A stretch of DNA of 64,000 bases. It comes from Panacagrimonas sp052389915. Lineage in GTDB: Bacteria > Pseudomonadota > Gammaproteobacteria > Nevskiales > Nevskiaceae. Both the position numbers and the translations under genes were made by a program. Location of the stretch: positions 62,001-126,000 of the forward strand of contig JBQTHL010000013.1 of assembly GCA_052389915.1 (NCBI GenBank), given 5' to 3'. Under the pieces are notes generated by a model. That model was not told the origin of the DNA and did not search any database. It saw only the letters and a program-made list of their open reading frames with translations. Below, piece by piece: positions 35,039 to 44,068 of the stretch. How positions within the stretch are numbered: position 1 is the first letter of the stretch; each line of letters opens with the position of its first letter.

Positions 35039-36334
35039 TCAGCGCGCGACCAGGGCCAGCGGCGCGCACTGGATGTGGTCGCCAAGACTCTGGAGTACCA
35101 GGCAGGCGTCGATGCCCTGCACGTTGCCCGCACCTACGCGGACGGCCGATCCGGCGGCAAGTGCGTCGCGAATTTCCGCGTTGCCCAGGCCAGGCCGCTT
35201 TTCCAGGATCAGGGCGACGATGCCGGAGATGTTGGCCGCGGCAAACGAACTGCCGGAGATGAAGTTGTAAGTGCCGTGCGGAAAGGTGGTGAGCACGTCC
35301 AGGCCGGGCGCGGCCACCACGCGGCCGCCGGCCGCCTCGCCCGGCGGTGCGGCCTGGCCTGCCGAACGCACGCGGATGACACGGTCCTGGCCCGCGATGA
35401 ATCCTGGCGCGCCCTCGCTGGCGGCGGGCTCGGCGACGATCACCACGATGCCCTGGTCCAGTGCGGCGCTGATCAGGGACGCGACCAGGGGGTCGGCCGG
35501 TCCGGTCAGGCTGAGATTGATGATTTGCGGACGCGCGCGAATCGCGGTGTCCAGGGCGGTGGCGATGCTCAGGCTGTTGCAGCTCGCGCCGGGTTCGCCG
35601 GCCTTCATGGGCCAGCAGGCGCGCAGGGCGAACAAGCGGGCGTCGGGCGCGACGCCGACGATGCCCTGGCCGTTGCCCGACAGCGCGGCGATGACACCGG
35701 CGACGGCAGTGCCGTGGATGTCGTTGTCGAAGTCACGGCCGGCTTCGAACTCGGCGAGGTCTGAGTGACCGGCAAACTGTCCGCGCAGGTCGGGATGGTC
35801 CAGGTCCACCCCGGTATCGACGATGGCGATGGTCACGCCGCGCCCGGTGGCCTGGTGGTGGGCGCGTTCCACGTTCATGCTCAGGATCGAGGCCTGCAAG
35901 GAGGCGTAGGGATCGCCGTTGAGCACGTGGAAATTGCCCATGCGTTGCACCGAATGCACGCGGCGGTCGCTGGCCAGTTCGGCAATCACCTCGTCCACCG
36001 CGCGGCCGTCGTCAACCGCGTAGACCACACAGTGCACACCGATCGAAAGGATCGGCCATTCCTTGATTTCGCGCAGGCGGTGATCCTGCGCCAGCGTCTC
36101 GCCGACTTCGTGGCTCCAGCTCGTGGTGCCGTACTCCGACCCGCGGCTCACGTAGGGACCGGGGCTGCCGTGCGGCGGACGGCTGAGCCCGCGATCGGGG
36201 AAGGAGACCAGGATCAGGCGCGCGGGATCGTCGGCGACCGCGGACGTGCCCGCCGTACGCACGGTAGGCGTGGTGCTGCACGCGGCCGCGGCGGCTACGT
36301 AGCAGGCCAATACAAGTAGCTTGAGAATATTCAT
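35039..36334 (-). CDS. Subtilisin-like (S8) lipoprotein protease
   Basis: A 431-residue protein with a lipoprotein signal (LVLACYVAAAAAC, lipid-modified Cys19). Residues about 95-137 resemble an S8 propeptide (VVYAVDDGRAVDEVIAEL). The catalytic domain has Asp173 (IVDTGVDLDHPDL), His208 (NDIHGTAVAGV) and Ser363 (SGSSFAAANISG, a variant of GTSMAAP). The oxyanion-hole asparagine, expected in an AAGN-type motif, is not visible: the segment reads VVIVAEPAASEG. Activity may therefore be reduced. The start overlaps the anti-sigma stop by 4 bp, so it is the last gene of a porin-sigma-anti-sigma-protease operon. Confidence 0.9.
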   Translation of the reverse strand: MNILKLLVLACYVAAAAACSTTPTVRTAGTSAVADDPARLILVSFPDRGLSRPPHGSPGPYVSRGSEYGTTSWSHEVGETLAQDHRLREIKEWPILSIGVHCVVYAVDDGRAVDEVIAELASDRRVHSVQRMGNFHVLNGDPYASLQASILSMNVERAHHQATGRGVTIAIVDTGVDLDHPDLRGQFAGHSDLAEFEAGRDFDNDIHGTAVAGVIAALSGNGQGIVGVAPDARLFALRACWPMKAGEPGASCNSLSIATALDTAIRARPQIINLSLTGPADPLVASLISAALDQGIVVIVAEPAASEGAPGFIAGQDRVIRVRSAGQAAPPGEAAGGRVVAAPGLDVLTTFPHGTYNFISGSSFAAANISGIVALILEKRPGLGNAEIRDALAAGSAVRVGAGNVQGIDACLVLQSLGDHIQCAPLALVAR

Positions 36335-37068
36335 GGTGCTTCCCGCAGCTCGGACGGCGGACCGTCATGAGGCATGGCCAAGGCTTGCGCGGCTTCTGCC
36401 AGCACCACCTCGGGCCGGCTGCGCAGGTCCTCGATCAGGGCGACCAGCTCGCCCTGCCCGGCCAGCGAGGGGAAGCGCACGGTGTAGGCGCCGACCGAAT
36501 TAGGTCCATCGACGATGCGGCCACGCATCGCGCCGAGCAGTTCGGCCCGGCGTGCGGCGCTGACCTCGGCGGCGAAGACCAGGTGGATGTCGCGGGATTC
36601 GTTGGCGCCGGGAATCTGGGCGTTGCTGAGCACGTGGTAGCCCAAGGGATCGGGAGCGCGCAGGCTGGCGACTCCCAGCACGGTTGCAAACAAGGCCAGT
36701 GCTCCTGCGCCGATCATCGCGGGACGCGGCAGCGCCTCGTCGAGCCAAGTGAGGACCGCGGCCAGCCAGCGGGCGGGCTGCGTCACGGCTGGCCGAGGGA
36801 CTTCCTGCGGCGGAAGCTGGGCCAGCAGGCGTGCCAGGCCCGGCTCGGGAGAGCGCGGCGCGCAGGCTTCGACGCGGAAGGTCGCCCGGCTCTGGCGTTC
36901 CAAGGCGAGTTCGTCGCGGCAATCAGTGCAACTTTCCAGGTGCCGCGAGACGCTCGCGCGTTCGGCAGGATCGAGCGCGCCGCTCGCGTACCAGGGCAGC
37001 AGGTCCCAGGCCGCATCGTGGGTCTCGCGATCCGGGTTGAGGGGCTTGTTGTTGGGGGGCTTGTCCAT
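36331..37068 (-). CDS. Membrane anti-sigma factor with propeptide-like periplasmic domain
   Basis: A 245-residue protein. The cytoplasmic zinc-finger anti-sigma domain (residues 17-60) has His43, Cys47 and Cys50 in RHLESCTDC, the H-x3-C-x2-C signature. One membrane helix is at about 116-137. The periplasmic part has AEVSAARRAELLGAMRGRIV, GAYTVRF and ELVALIEDLRSRPEVVLAEA, a layout that resembles the I9-type propeptide of subtilisins. It should hold the ECF sigma factor at the membrane. The start is the ATG at 37068. It lies 7 bp after the sigma gene and overlaps the S8 protease gene by 4 bp. Confidence 0.85.
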   Translation of the reverse strand: MDKPPNNKPLNPDRETHDAAWDLLPWYASGALDPAERASVSRHLESCTDCRDELALERQSRATFRVEACAPRSPEPGLARLLAQLPPQEVPRPAVTQPARWLAAVLTWLDEALPRPAMIGAGALALFATVLGVASLRAPDPLGYHVLSNAQIPGANESRDIHLVFAAEVSAARRAELLGAMRGRIVDGPNSVGAYTVRFPSLAGQGELVALIEDLRSRPEVVLAEAAQALAMPHDGPPSELREAP

Positions 37069-37075
37069 GCGGTGC

Positions 37076-37846
37076 TCAGACCGGTGTCTTTTCTGACTCG
37101 GCATTCGGGATGCCGGTCAGCGTGGGCCACAGCGCGCGCAGCTTCTTGCGCGCATGAAACATGCGGGTTTTCACGGTGTTCTCCGGGCAGGCGAGGACCA
37201 GGGCGATCTCGCTGTAATTCATGCCGTCGTGGTAGACCAGTTCCATCACCGCGCGCTGCTCGGGCGACAGCGCGCGCATCGCGGCGCCGGCCAGTTGCGC
37301 CGACTCCATTCGCTGCAGGCTGGTGTCGTCCTCGCCGATCAACTCCTCGGCGTCAGCGGTCATCGGCACTTCGTCTGCGGTTCTGCGCCGGCGTTCGAGC
37401 GCCTTCAGCGCCTTGAGGTAGGCGATGCCGGTGATCCAGGTGGTGACCCTGGCCCGCGGCATGGTGACCGCGGCTTTCTGCCAAACGACCAGCATCGTCT
37501 CGTTGACGATGTCGTCGATGCCGTCGGGGTCGTGGGTCATTTGCATGATGAATCGGCTCAGGCGTCCGTGAACTCTTCGGTACAGCGTGGCAAGGGCGGC
37601 CTGATCGCCACGGCCGATGCGGTCCACCAGATCCCAGGAATCATCCTGGGTCCAGGGATGCGCGGCAGCCGAGTCGCCGGATCGTTCCGGCGGGCCAGGC
37701 AGGGCGGTGGTGTGTTGCGTCAGGTCAGCGGGTTTCGGGGTCGGTATGAGCGTGTATGCGCCCGGCGCGGCAAAAGGTTCATGCGCGGCAACAGGCGCCT
37801 GATCGGTGGCCGGCAACAGGACGGGTGGGGTCGCGGGCATGTTCAC
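37076..37846 (-). CDS. ECF (sigma-70 family) RNA polymerase sigma factor
   Basis: A 256-residue extracytoplasmic-function sigma factor. A low-complexity N-terminal extension of about 65 residues precedes region 2 (LYRRVHGRLSRFIMQM, then DDIVNETMLVVWQKA, with TWITGIAYLKALKAL). Region 4 has LSPEQRAVMELVYHDGMNYS and CPENTVKTRMFHARKKLR. It is cotranscribed with its anti-sigma factor. Its start overlaps the TorF-like porin stop by 4 bp. It probably activates its own operon, but I could not identify a convincing -35/-10 pair. Confidence 0.93.
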   Translation of the reverse strand: MNMPATPPVLLPATDQAPVAAHEPFAAPGAYTLIPTPKPADLTQHTTALPGPPERSGDSAAAHPWTQDDSWDLVDRIGRGDQAALATLYRRVHGRLSRFIMQMTHDPDGIDDIVNETMLVVWQKAAVTMPRARVTTWITGIAYLKALKALERRRRTADEVPMTADAEELIGEDDTSLQRMESAQLAGAAMRALSPEQRAVMELVYHDGMNYSEIALVLACPENTVKTRMFHARKKLRALWPTLTGIPNAESEKTPV

Positions 37847-38565
37847 TGTCCGAAGCTCACCGACAGGACGATGCGGTCGTCGAAGGTGGTGTCGCCAAGA
37901 TCGCCGCCCTCGGTGTCGAGATAGGGCTTTCCGTTCACCCGCCGCGCGCCGTAGTAGCGCAGCTCGATCGTCGTGTGGCGCGAGGCGAACCAGCTCAGGC
38001 CGGCCTGCCAGTGAATGTCGTCATAGTGGTAGGCGCGCGCGGCGCTCTCGTACCCGGCTACCAGGGAGCCCTCGATCACCTCGCCCAGCGGCAGCCGCCA
38101 TTCAAGCTGCGCATTGGTCACCGTGTGGCCGCTGCCATAGGCGTCGGGCGCCAGCGACAGGCCGAGCGTTGCGCGGTCGCGGAAATGCAGCGCGGAGTAG
38201 ACCTCGGCGTAGTCGGCGCGACGTCCAAACACCTCGCGGTCGTAGCCGTAGCCGGCGACTGAAAGGTCCGCGCTGTAGTTGTCGCTGAACCGGTGCTTGC
38301 GGCCGGCATAGGCGATGGCCTCGGCCCGCGCCCCGCCGAAATCCACGCTGGACAGCCAGAGCCCGGCGTAAAGCCCATTGCGGGCCAGGAAGTCGATATT
38401 GGTCTGAAGCACCGGCCCGTCCCCGCTCTTGGAATAGCTACGGACGAGGTAGTCGGAGCTGAGCTTGGCCAGGCCGTGCCAGCCGGGCTCGGCCTGGCTG
38501 CAGGCCGGGAACGCCGCGCCGAACGCGAACGTCATGCACGCAGCGATGCGCCAGCGGCCGCTCAC
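37843..38565 (-). CDS. TorF-family (Gcw_chp) putative porin
   Basis: A 240-residue outer-membrane protein. The signal peptide (CMTFAFGAAFPACSQA) leads into WHGLAKLSSDYLVRSYSKS and GLYAGLWLSSVDFGG, the N-terminal signature of TorF/TIGR02001 proteins. The rest is a small barrel closed by DDRIVLSVSFGQ. The start is a GTG at 38565. It is the first gene of the operon with the ECF sigma factor, anti-sigma factor and S8 protease, which suggests the regulon monitors the outer membrane. Confidence 0.83.
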   Translation of the reverse strand: MSGRWRIAACMTFAFGAAFPACSQAEPGWHGLAKLSSDYLVRSYSKSGDGPVLQTNIDFLARNGLYAGLWLSSVDFGGARAEAIAYAGRKHRFSDNYSADLSVAGYGYDREVFGRRADYAEVYSALHFRDRATLGLSLAPDAYGSGHTVTNAQLEWRLPLGEVIEGSLVAGYESAARAYHYDDIHWQAGLSWFASRHTTIELRYYGARRVNGKPYLDTEGGDLGDTTFDDRIVLSVSFGQ

Positions 38566-38975
38566 GGTGCAGCGGCTCAGGACGACGCACGCCCGGTGCG
38601 CCGGACGTGGCAGTCCACGGGCTCCGGTGGAGTTGCGGGCCGGCGAGTTCGAAATTGTTCATCCACGTGGAGCGCGTTTCAGCCCGTGTCGTTTTGCCGG
38701 GCATTTCTCTCAGGAAGCGGCCGGACCCAACGCGACCTTTGCATCGCGTGCGCAGTCGCGCGTTGACCTGGATCAATTCGCCGGCCGACGCCCAAGAATC
38801 GTTCTGACCGTCGTGAACCTTTCCGCGCAGATCGCGCATTCATCGGTGATGGCGCTTCGAGCAAGCCCGCATCACGGAGCGATCCGCCGTGCCGGCCCGC
38901 CCCGGTCTTGTTCAGGACCGCTGGGAATGGCCCGGGGCGAACAGAGCTTCCACATCCACCCCTGGAGTACACCCG
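38566..38975. other. Divergent regulatory region
   Basis: A 410-bp gap between the TorF-like gene and the first InlB-repeat gene. It must contain both promoters. No open frame resembles a protein family and no strong repeat is seen. A GGAG at 38963 serves the rightward gene. Confidence 0.5.
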
Positions 38976-40526
38976 ATGAAATTCACCGACTCACCGAGTC
39001 CGGCCGCAGGCCGTGACGCATCCCCGCGAAACTTCTGGCGCCGATCCGCGCTCGGCGCCGCGCTCTGCCTGCTCGCCGCGCCCGCCGCGCTGTTCGCGCA
39101 GCAGAACGCCATCGTCGGTTCGCTGACCAATTTCGACGCCGCCAACTACGAGGGCCATGACGCCTACGGCATGGAGATCGAGATCGAGGGCGTGCAGCCC
39201 ACAGAGTTCAGCCAGGCCTGGACCAACCGCTACGGCAACCCGTCCTATTCGCCGTCGCCGACCGGAACCTACGTGCGCTATCAGGCGGCGTGGTCCGGCG
39301 CGACGCAGTCCTACTCCGCGAGGACCAATCCCAAGACGCCCGGTACCGGCTTCCAGGGAAGCTGCTATTCCCCGCTGCCGTTCAACACTGCCGGCTGTGA
39401 TCACTTCGGCCCGCGGCCGACAAACTACAACTACCGGGTGCTGAGCTACCGCTGGATGTTCCCGGACCCGGCAAACCCGAGCCAGCTCGTCGCCGGCTCG
39501 AACAACATCTTCGTGCCGACGCCGGTCTACTACTGGGCACCGGCACCGGTCGTGGGCGATCCGCCTGAGCTGGTCGCCGAGATCGTGGTGCCGCCGCCCC
39601 CGCCGGCACCCATACCGCAGTACGGCGACGCGAACTGGATGAAGGTCTACGAGAGCGAGGTCAATCGCCACGTCACCCTGGAGGAACTGGTCGACACCAA
39701 TGCCATCGTGCCGCAGGACCCGGCCGAGATCGAAACCGACTGGGAGCTGGTGCAGGCCAGTCCGCCCGGAGAAACCAGCGGCCACCGGCAGCGCGGCAAG
39801 CACTTCAACCAGCGTGCTCCGAAGGCAGGCACGCGCGCCGTCATCCGCCGCTACGAGACCTACACCTATACCGGCGCCTACGATCCGGTCACGCACGAAG
39901 CCCTCTGTGGCGGTGACACGAGTTGCGACGCGCCGCTGGACGGCGAACTCGGCGACATGCTGATTGCGCAGATGGCGGCCGCGAACATCGCCGTTCCGTC
40001 GCTGACCATCGCCACGGTCGGTTCCGGCAAGGTGACTTCGTCGGACAAGGTGCTGGCCTGCGGCAGCAAGTGCGTGGCCAACTACCCGCTCGATGCCGTG
40101 GTCACGCTGACCGCCGAACCCGCCAGCAAATACACGTTTGGCGGCTGGACCGGCGCCTGTGCCGGCCTGGCGACGACCTGCAACGTCACCATCGCCGATG
40201 AGATGAATGTCACCGCAACGTTCAACCCGGTGGTCAAGGCCGGCGGTGGTGGCGGTGGCGGGGGGAGTGCGACGCTGTTCCTGCTCTCGGTGAGCAAGAG
40301 CAACACCGGTACCGTCACCGCGACGCCGGCAGGCACCAACGATACGATCAACTGCGGCAGCGTGTGCAAGGCCAAGTTCACCTCCGGCGCGGTTGTGACC
40401 GTGACCGCCAAAGCAGCCGCCGGAAAGATCTTCACCGGTTGGACTGGTGCCTGCGCGGGCACCGCGCCGACCTGCAAACTGACGATGAGCAAGGATCAGT
40501 CGGCGGCGGCCGGCTTCAGCAAGTAA
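38976..40526 (+). CDS. Secreted InlB-repeat protein, paralog A
   Basis: A 516-residue secreted protein. A long basic leader and hydrophobic core (LGAALCLLAAPAALFAQ) form the signal peptide. Residues 43-340 are a domain shared with the protein at 41338-43620 (VGSLTNFDAANYEGHDAYGM, conserved Cys130 and Cys141 in a CYSP...CDHFG block, ETDWELVQ, RRYETYTYTGAYDP). Two InlB-type B-repeats follow at about 343-417 and 433-516, separated by an eight-glycine linker (423-430). Each has a paired Cys pattern (ACGSKC, GWTGACAG, TTC). The ATG at 38976 has GGAG 9 bp upstream. Likely an extracellular or surface protein. Function unknown. Confidence 0.85.
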   Translation: MKFTDSPSPAAGRDASPRNFWRRSALGAALCLLAAPAALFAQQNAIVGSLTNFDAANYEGHDAYGMEIEIEGVQPTEFSQAWTNRYGNPSYSPSPTGTYVRYQAAWSGATQSYSARTNPKTPGTGFQGSCYSPLPFNTAGCDHFGPRPTNYNYRVLSYRWMFPDPANPSQLVAGSNNIFVPTPVYYWAPAPVVGDPPELVAEIVVPPPPPAPIPQYGDANWMKVYESEVNRHVTLEELVDTNAIVPQDPAEIETDWELVQASPPGETSGHRQRGKHFNQRAPKAGTRAVIRRYETYTYTGAYDPVTHEALCGGDTSCDAPLDGELGDMLIAQMAAANIAVPSLTIATVGSGKVTSSDKVLACGSKCVANYPLDAVVTLTAEPASKYTFGGWTGACAGLATTCNVTIADEMNVTATFNPVVKAGGGGGGGGSATLFLLSVSKSNTGTVTATPAGTNDTINCGSVCKAKFTSGAVVTVTAKAAAGKIFTGWTGACAGTAPTCKLTMSKDQSAAAGFSK

Positions 40527-40565
40527 TCCCGCGCCAGGACCTACCGAGTCGCGAAGCTGTGTGCT

Positions 40566-40590
40566 TCACCGGGGGCCAGCACCCCGGTGA
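40566..40590 (+). terminator. Hairpin after InlB-repeat paralog A
   Basis: TCACCGGGG (40566-40574) pairs perfectly with CCCCGGTGA (40582-40590) around a seven-base loop. It lies 40 bp after the stop codon. GGCGCTTTCC follows rather than a full T-run. Confidence 0.6.
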
Positions 40591-40770
40591 GGCGCTTTCC
40601 CGACTGACGCTCGCTGTTCGGCGCGCTCTCCGCAAAAAACATTTCGCCGAAGGATTCTTGTTCGACGCTGAACCTTTTCCCTCCAAAGCGGAATCCAGAG
40701 GGGAGACACGCAAGCCCAGCTTCACGCGCAAACCTGCGCCATTCCTGTATTCAGAACGAGGTTCAAGATC

Positions 40771-41151
40771 ATGAAGAAATTTCCCCTGTTTTCCGCCACC
40801 CTCGGCGCCGTACTCGCCATGAGCTGGGTAGCCGACGCCAGCGCGGCAGAGATTCGCGTGCGCTGCGAGAAGCGCGCAACGCGCTCCAAGGTTTCGGTCG
40901 ACGGCGGCAACTTCGCGCCCGGCGTCTACACCGCACGGATATCGTCCGGCGGCAAGACCAGGACCTCGCCGCCGACATCCACCGTGGGCGACGAGCTGGA
41001 GTTCGACTTCGACAGCGCCGTCAACGATATCGGCGCCGGCGCCACCGCCATTCCGCGCGACTACATCCAGAACGCGACGGTCAGAGCCAAGATCGTCAAC
41101 ACCGCCGGCCGCACCGTCATCAGCGACACCGAAGATTGCCGCGTGCGCTGA
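40771..41151 (+). CDS. Small secreted protein
   Basis: A 126-residue protein with a clear signal peptide (FSATLGAVLAMSWVADASAA, cleavage near residue 25). The mature domain starts EIRVRCEKRATRSKVSVDG and ends DTEDCRVR, so two cysteines lie at opposite ends and may form a disulfide. I recognise no family. It lies between the two InlB-repeat paralogs, after a terminator, and has its own upstream region. A second hairpin follows. Confidence 0.75.
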   Translation: MKKFPLFSATLGAVLAMSWVADASAAEIRVRCEKRATRSKVSVDGGNFAPGVYTARISSGGKTRTSPPTSTVGDELEFDFDSAVNDIGAGATAIPRDYIQNATVRAKIVNTAGRTVISDTEDCRVR

Positions 41152-41176
41152 GCACCCTCTGTCCTGCCTATCCGTC

Positions 41177-41197
41177 GCGGCGCAGCCCCTGCGCCGC
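41177..41197 (+). terminator. Hairpin after the small secreted protein
   Basis: GCGGCGCAG (41177-41185) pairs with CTGCGCCGC (41189-41197) around a three-base loop, 25 bp past the stop codon. A strong GC stem without a long T-run. Confidence 0.55.
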
Positions 41198-41287
41198 GGC
41201 GTCTGAATCCTTGTCAGGAGCCGGCCGGATTTGAACCGCGGCGATGGCGCGGGAGATTCCGGCACGTCCGGCACGCGCAAGGCAAAC

Positions 41288-41318
41288 AGCCGGGTCGGGG
41301 CTGCGCCCCAACCCGGCT
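41288..41318. terminator. Bidirectional hairpin between convergent genes
   Basis: AGCCGGGT (41288-41295) pairs with ACCCGGCT (41311-41318), with an inner GGGG/CCCC stem. It lies 20 bp from the stop of the large InlB-repeat gene on the minus strand, and probably ends its transcription. Confidence 0.6.
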
Positions 41319-41337
41319 GGAATTCCCGCCACTGACC

Positions 41338-43620
41338 TCAGTCGAAGCTACCGACCACGCGGCGGTCCTGGCCCATCTGCACGACACAGGCGCCGGTGCC
41401 GCTGCAGTCGCCACTCCAGCCGAGGAAATGGTGTCGCGATGCCGCGAACGGGCTGAGCGTCACGGTCTTGCCCGGTGCGTAAGCCTCGGTGCAGTCCGTA
41501 CCCAGCGTGCCGCAGCGGATGCCGGCGGGCGCGGTGTTGATGCGCCCGGAGGCCGCGGGCCCGCTGACCTGCACGTCCAGTCGGTAGGACAGCGGTGCGA
41601 AGATCGCGGTCACCCGCTTGGCCGCCGACATCGTGACCGCGCAGCCGCCGGTGCCGGTGCAGGCCCCGCGCCAACCGACGAACTTGCTGCCGGCGGAGGG
41701 CGTGGGGGTCAGGCTGACCGGCGTGCCGGCCGGCAGCGAGGCGACGCAGGTCGTCCCGCAGTCGATGCCGCCGCCGCTCACGGTGCCGGTTCCGTTGCCC
41801 TGGGTCGAGACCAGCAGCCGGAACAGCTGCTTGCGGAACACGGCGGTCACGGTGGTGCTGGCGTTGACCGTGAGGTTGCAGGGGCCGCTGCCGGTGCAGG
41901 CACCGGTCCAGCCGATGAACACGCTGCCGAGTGCCGGTGCCGCGTTCAGCGTCACCGCGCTGCCCGAGTTCACCTGCACCGTGCAGCTCGCGCCGCAGTT
42001 GATGCCAGCGCCCGTCACCGTGCCGACGCCGCCGCCGGTCTTCTTCACCGCGAGCGGGAATTGCGCCGCGATGTTGCTGAACGTCGCGGTTGCCACCGTG
42101 TCGGCGGTGAGCGCGAACTGGCAGCTTGCGGTGCCGACACAGGGACCGCTCCAGCCGTCGAAATGCTTACCCGCATCCGGCGTGGCCGTCAGCGAGATCA
42201 GCGTGCCCTCGTCGAGCAACTCGGCGCAGTCGAGGCCGCAGGCGATGCCGTTGCCGCTGACCGTGCCGGTTCCGGCGCCGGCCTTCGACACCGAGACCTC
42301 GAACTGGACCGGGCCGACCACGCCCGTATCCGGCACCACCAAGGTGTAGGCCTTGCTGACTTCGACCGCGTCGGCGTCGGTTGCGTGGACCGTGAACGTG
42401 AAGCTGCCGACCACGGTGGGCGTGCCGCTCAGCACGCCGGTCACCGGGTTCAGGCTGAGGCCGTCCGGCAGGGAACCCGCGCTCAGGTTGGCCGCATACG
42501 GCGTGTTGCCGCCGACCACGACCGTGCGCTCGGTGTAGGGCTGATCGAGTTCACCGTCCTGCAGGTGATCGATCAGGCCCAGCGGTGCCTCCACGTTGAA
42601 GCCGGCCATCTGCGCGCCGATGTAGTCGCCGAGAACTTCGGTCACGGCCGGATCGCAATCGGCCTTGTACTTCGGGTCTGCCGCGTCGGCCACCTGCGGA
42701 TAGTTGTCGCAGTTCGCCTCGCCGGATTCCGGGTCCAGCGGGCCGGTGTACTTGAAGAACTCGTAGCGACGGGTCACGACCTCGTCGCCACCCGGCAGGT
42801 CCTCGTTGGCGCCGGCGAGGTCGTTGTTCGCACCCTCGGGATTGGAGAACTCGGTCTGCAGGAGCTGCCACTCGGTCTCGACCTCGGCCGGTTCGCCGTT
42901 CTCCCAGTTCTTGTCGTTGGGGTCGTTCGGATCATCCGAGACCAGGTCGCGCAGTTCGACCCGCGCGTTGTTGTGGGTCTCGGTGCGGATCTGCTTGACC
43001 CACTGTGCCTCGCCGAATTCCTTGACCGGCACTTCCACCGGTTCCGGCGCGCGAATCACCGCCTGCACCTGGGCCACCGGCTGTACGCCCGCGACCGGCG
43101 GGTAGTAGACGAAACTGGGCGTGGCGATGTTCACCGCCGGGCCGCGGATCAACCCGCCCGGGTTCGCCGGATCGGCAACCAGCCAGTGGTAGATCACGCG
43201 GGTCGGCGCGCCGTAGTAGCCGACGCCGAAGTGCTCACAACCCAGGTTCACGCTTGGGTTGGTGCACTGGTGTCCCTGTGTGGGCGGCAGCGGCGCGCCG
43301 GGTACCGCTGTGTAGGACGACCAGGCGCCGGTAGCGGGATTGAAGTCCGCCTTGTAGCGGATGCGCACGCGCGGGTGCGCGGGGTTGGTGTTGTCCTCGG
43401 TGATGGTCGGGGCACCGTAGTGGTTGTAGTCGTAGGTGTAGGTGATGCCAGTGCTGTGCACGTCCTCGAGCTCGATCTCGAAGCCGTGCGTCTGCTCCCC
43501 GGTGTCATTGATGACGTCGAAGTTGTTCAGATCGCCGTAGGCCGTACTGGCATGCGCCGGGACCGATGATCCCAGTGCCGCCAGCGTGGCGAGCGCGATC
43601 AGCTTGCGGGTGAATGTCAT
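41338..43620 (-). CDS. Large secreted InlB-repeat protein, paralog B
   Basis: A 760-residue secreted protein. After the signal peptide (LATLAALGSSVPAHA), residues about 26-355 form the N-terminal domain shared with paralog A (YGDLNNFDVINDTGEQTHGF, a CTN...CEHFG cysteine block, ETEWQLLQ, RRYEFFKYTGPLDP). A putative Ig domain follows (GSLPDGLSLNPVTGVLSGTP), then four InlB B-repeats from about 445 to the end, each with CGxxC and GWxGxCxGxxxC patterns. The repeats probably form small disulfide-stapled beta modules. Likely surface-exposed. It converges with the small secreted protein gene. Confidence 0.87.
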   Translation of the reverse strand: MTFTRKLIALATLAALGSSVPAHASTAYGDLNNFDVINDTGEQTHGFEIELEDVHSTGITYTYDYNHYGAPTITEDNTNPAHPRVRIRYKADFNPATGAWSSYTAVPGAPLPPTQGHQCTNPSVNLGCEHFGVGYYGAPTRVIYHWLVADPANPGGLIRGPAVNIATPSFVYYPPVAGVQPVAQVQAVIRAPEPVEVPVKEFGEAQWVKQIRTETHNNARVELRDLVSDDPNDPNDKNWENGEPAEVETEWQLLQTEFSNPEGANNDLAGANEDLPGGDEVVTRRYEFFKYTGPLDPESGEANCDNYPQVADAADPKYKADCDPAVTEVLGDYIGAQMAGFNVEAPLGLIDHLQDGELDQPYTERTVVVGGNTPYAANLSAGSLPDGLSLNPVTGVLSGTPTVVGSFTFTVHATDADAVEVSKAYTLVVPDTGVVGPVQFEVSVSKAGAGTGTVSGNGIACGLDCAELLDEGTLISLTATPDAGKHFDGWSGPCVGTASCQFALTADTVATATFSNIAAQFPLAVKKTGGGVGTVTGAGINCGASCTVQVNSGSAVTLNAAPALGSVFIGWTGACTGSGPCNLTVNASTTVTAVFRKQLFRLLVSTQGNGTGTVSGGGIDCGTTCVASLPAGTPVSLTPTPSAGSKFVGWRGACTGTGGCAVTMSAAKRVTAIFAPLSYRLDVQVSGPAASGRINTAPAGIRCGTLGTDCTEAYAPGKTVTLSPFAASRHHFLGWSGDCSGTGACVVQMGQDRRVVGSFD

Positions 43621-44068
43621 GTGCGTCTCCGTCCTGCGATGCCGCAGCCCTGGAGACGCGGCGGAGAGTTACGCCGGTGGGGCCAGTCTGCGGTGCGCGT
43701 ATTCGCGCGGACCGCAAGCTAGGAGCGGTGCCGTGCCCGGACCTTGACCCAGGTCAATGCGTGTCCGGGACGTTTGTGTCGGAGCCCTTGGCAGACGTTC
43801 GCGGCAGCTTCGCCAATTGCCGCAACTACCTGTTCCGATGGCCTTCGCGGGGGCAGGTGAACGGCAAGTTAATGTTTGTCCACCTTCGCCGGCTTGGCCG
43901 ATAAACGTTGCCGGAAATGCCGAAAACGCCGGTTGCCGCACATCCTCGCATCGAGTCGAACGATGCCGTTGTCAGCCGGGGGCATCCCCATCACGCGCAT
44001 CAAAGTGATCCAGTGGTGCCGAGCGCGAGGACATTTGCCACGTGCACTGCATCCCAGGCGACGGTCCT
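43621..44068. other. Intergenic region without a recognised gene
   Basis: A 448-bp gap upstream of InlB-repeat paralog B and downstream of the monooxygenase gene, both on the minus strand. It should hold the promoter of paralog B. Open frames here have no recognisable family. Confidence 0.5.

Noticed and set aside
41222..41250. A tRNA T-arm-like string on the minus strand (GCGGTTCAAATCCGG).
   Set aside because: The five-base T stem does not pair and no acceptor, D-arm or anticodon structure can be drawn around it.
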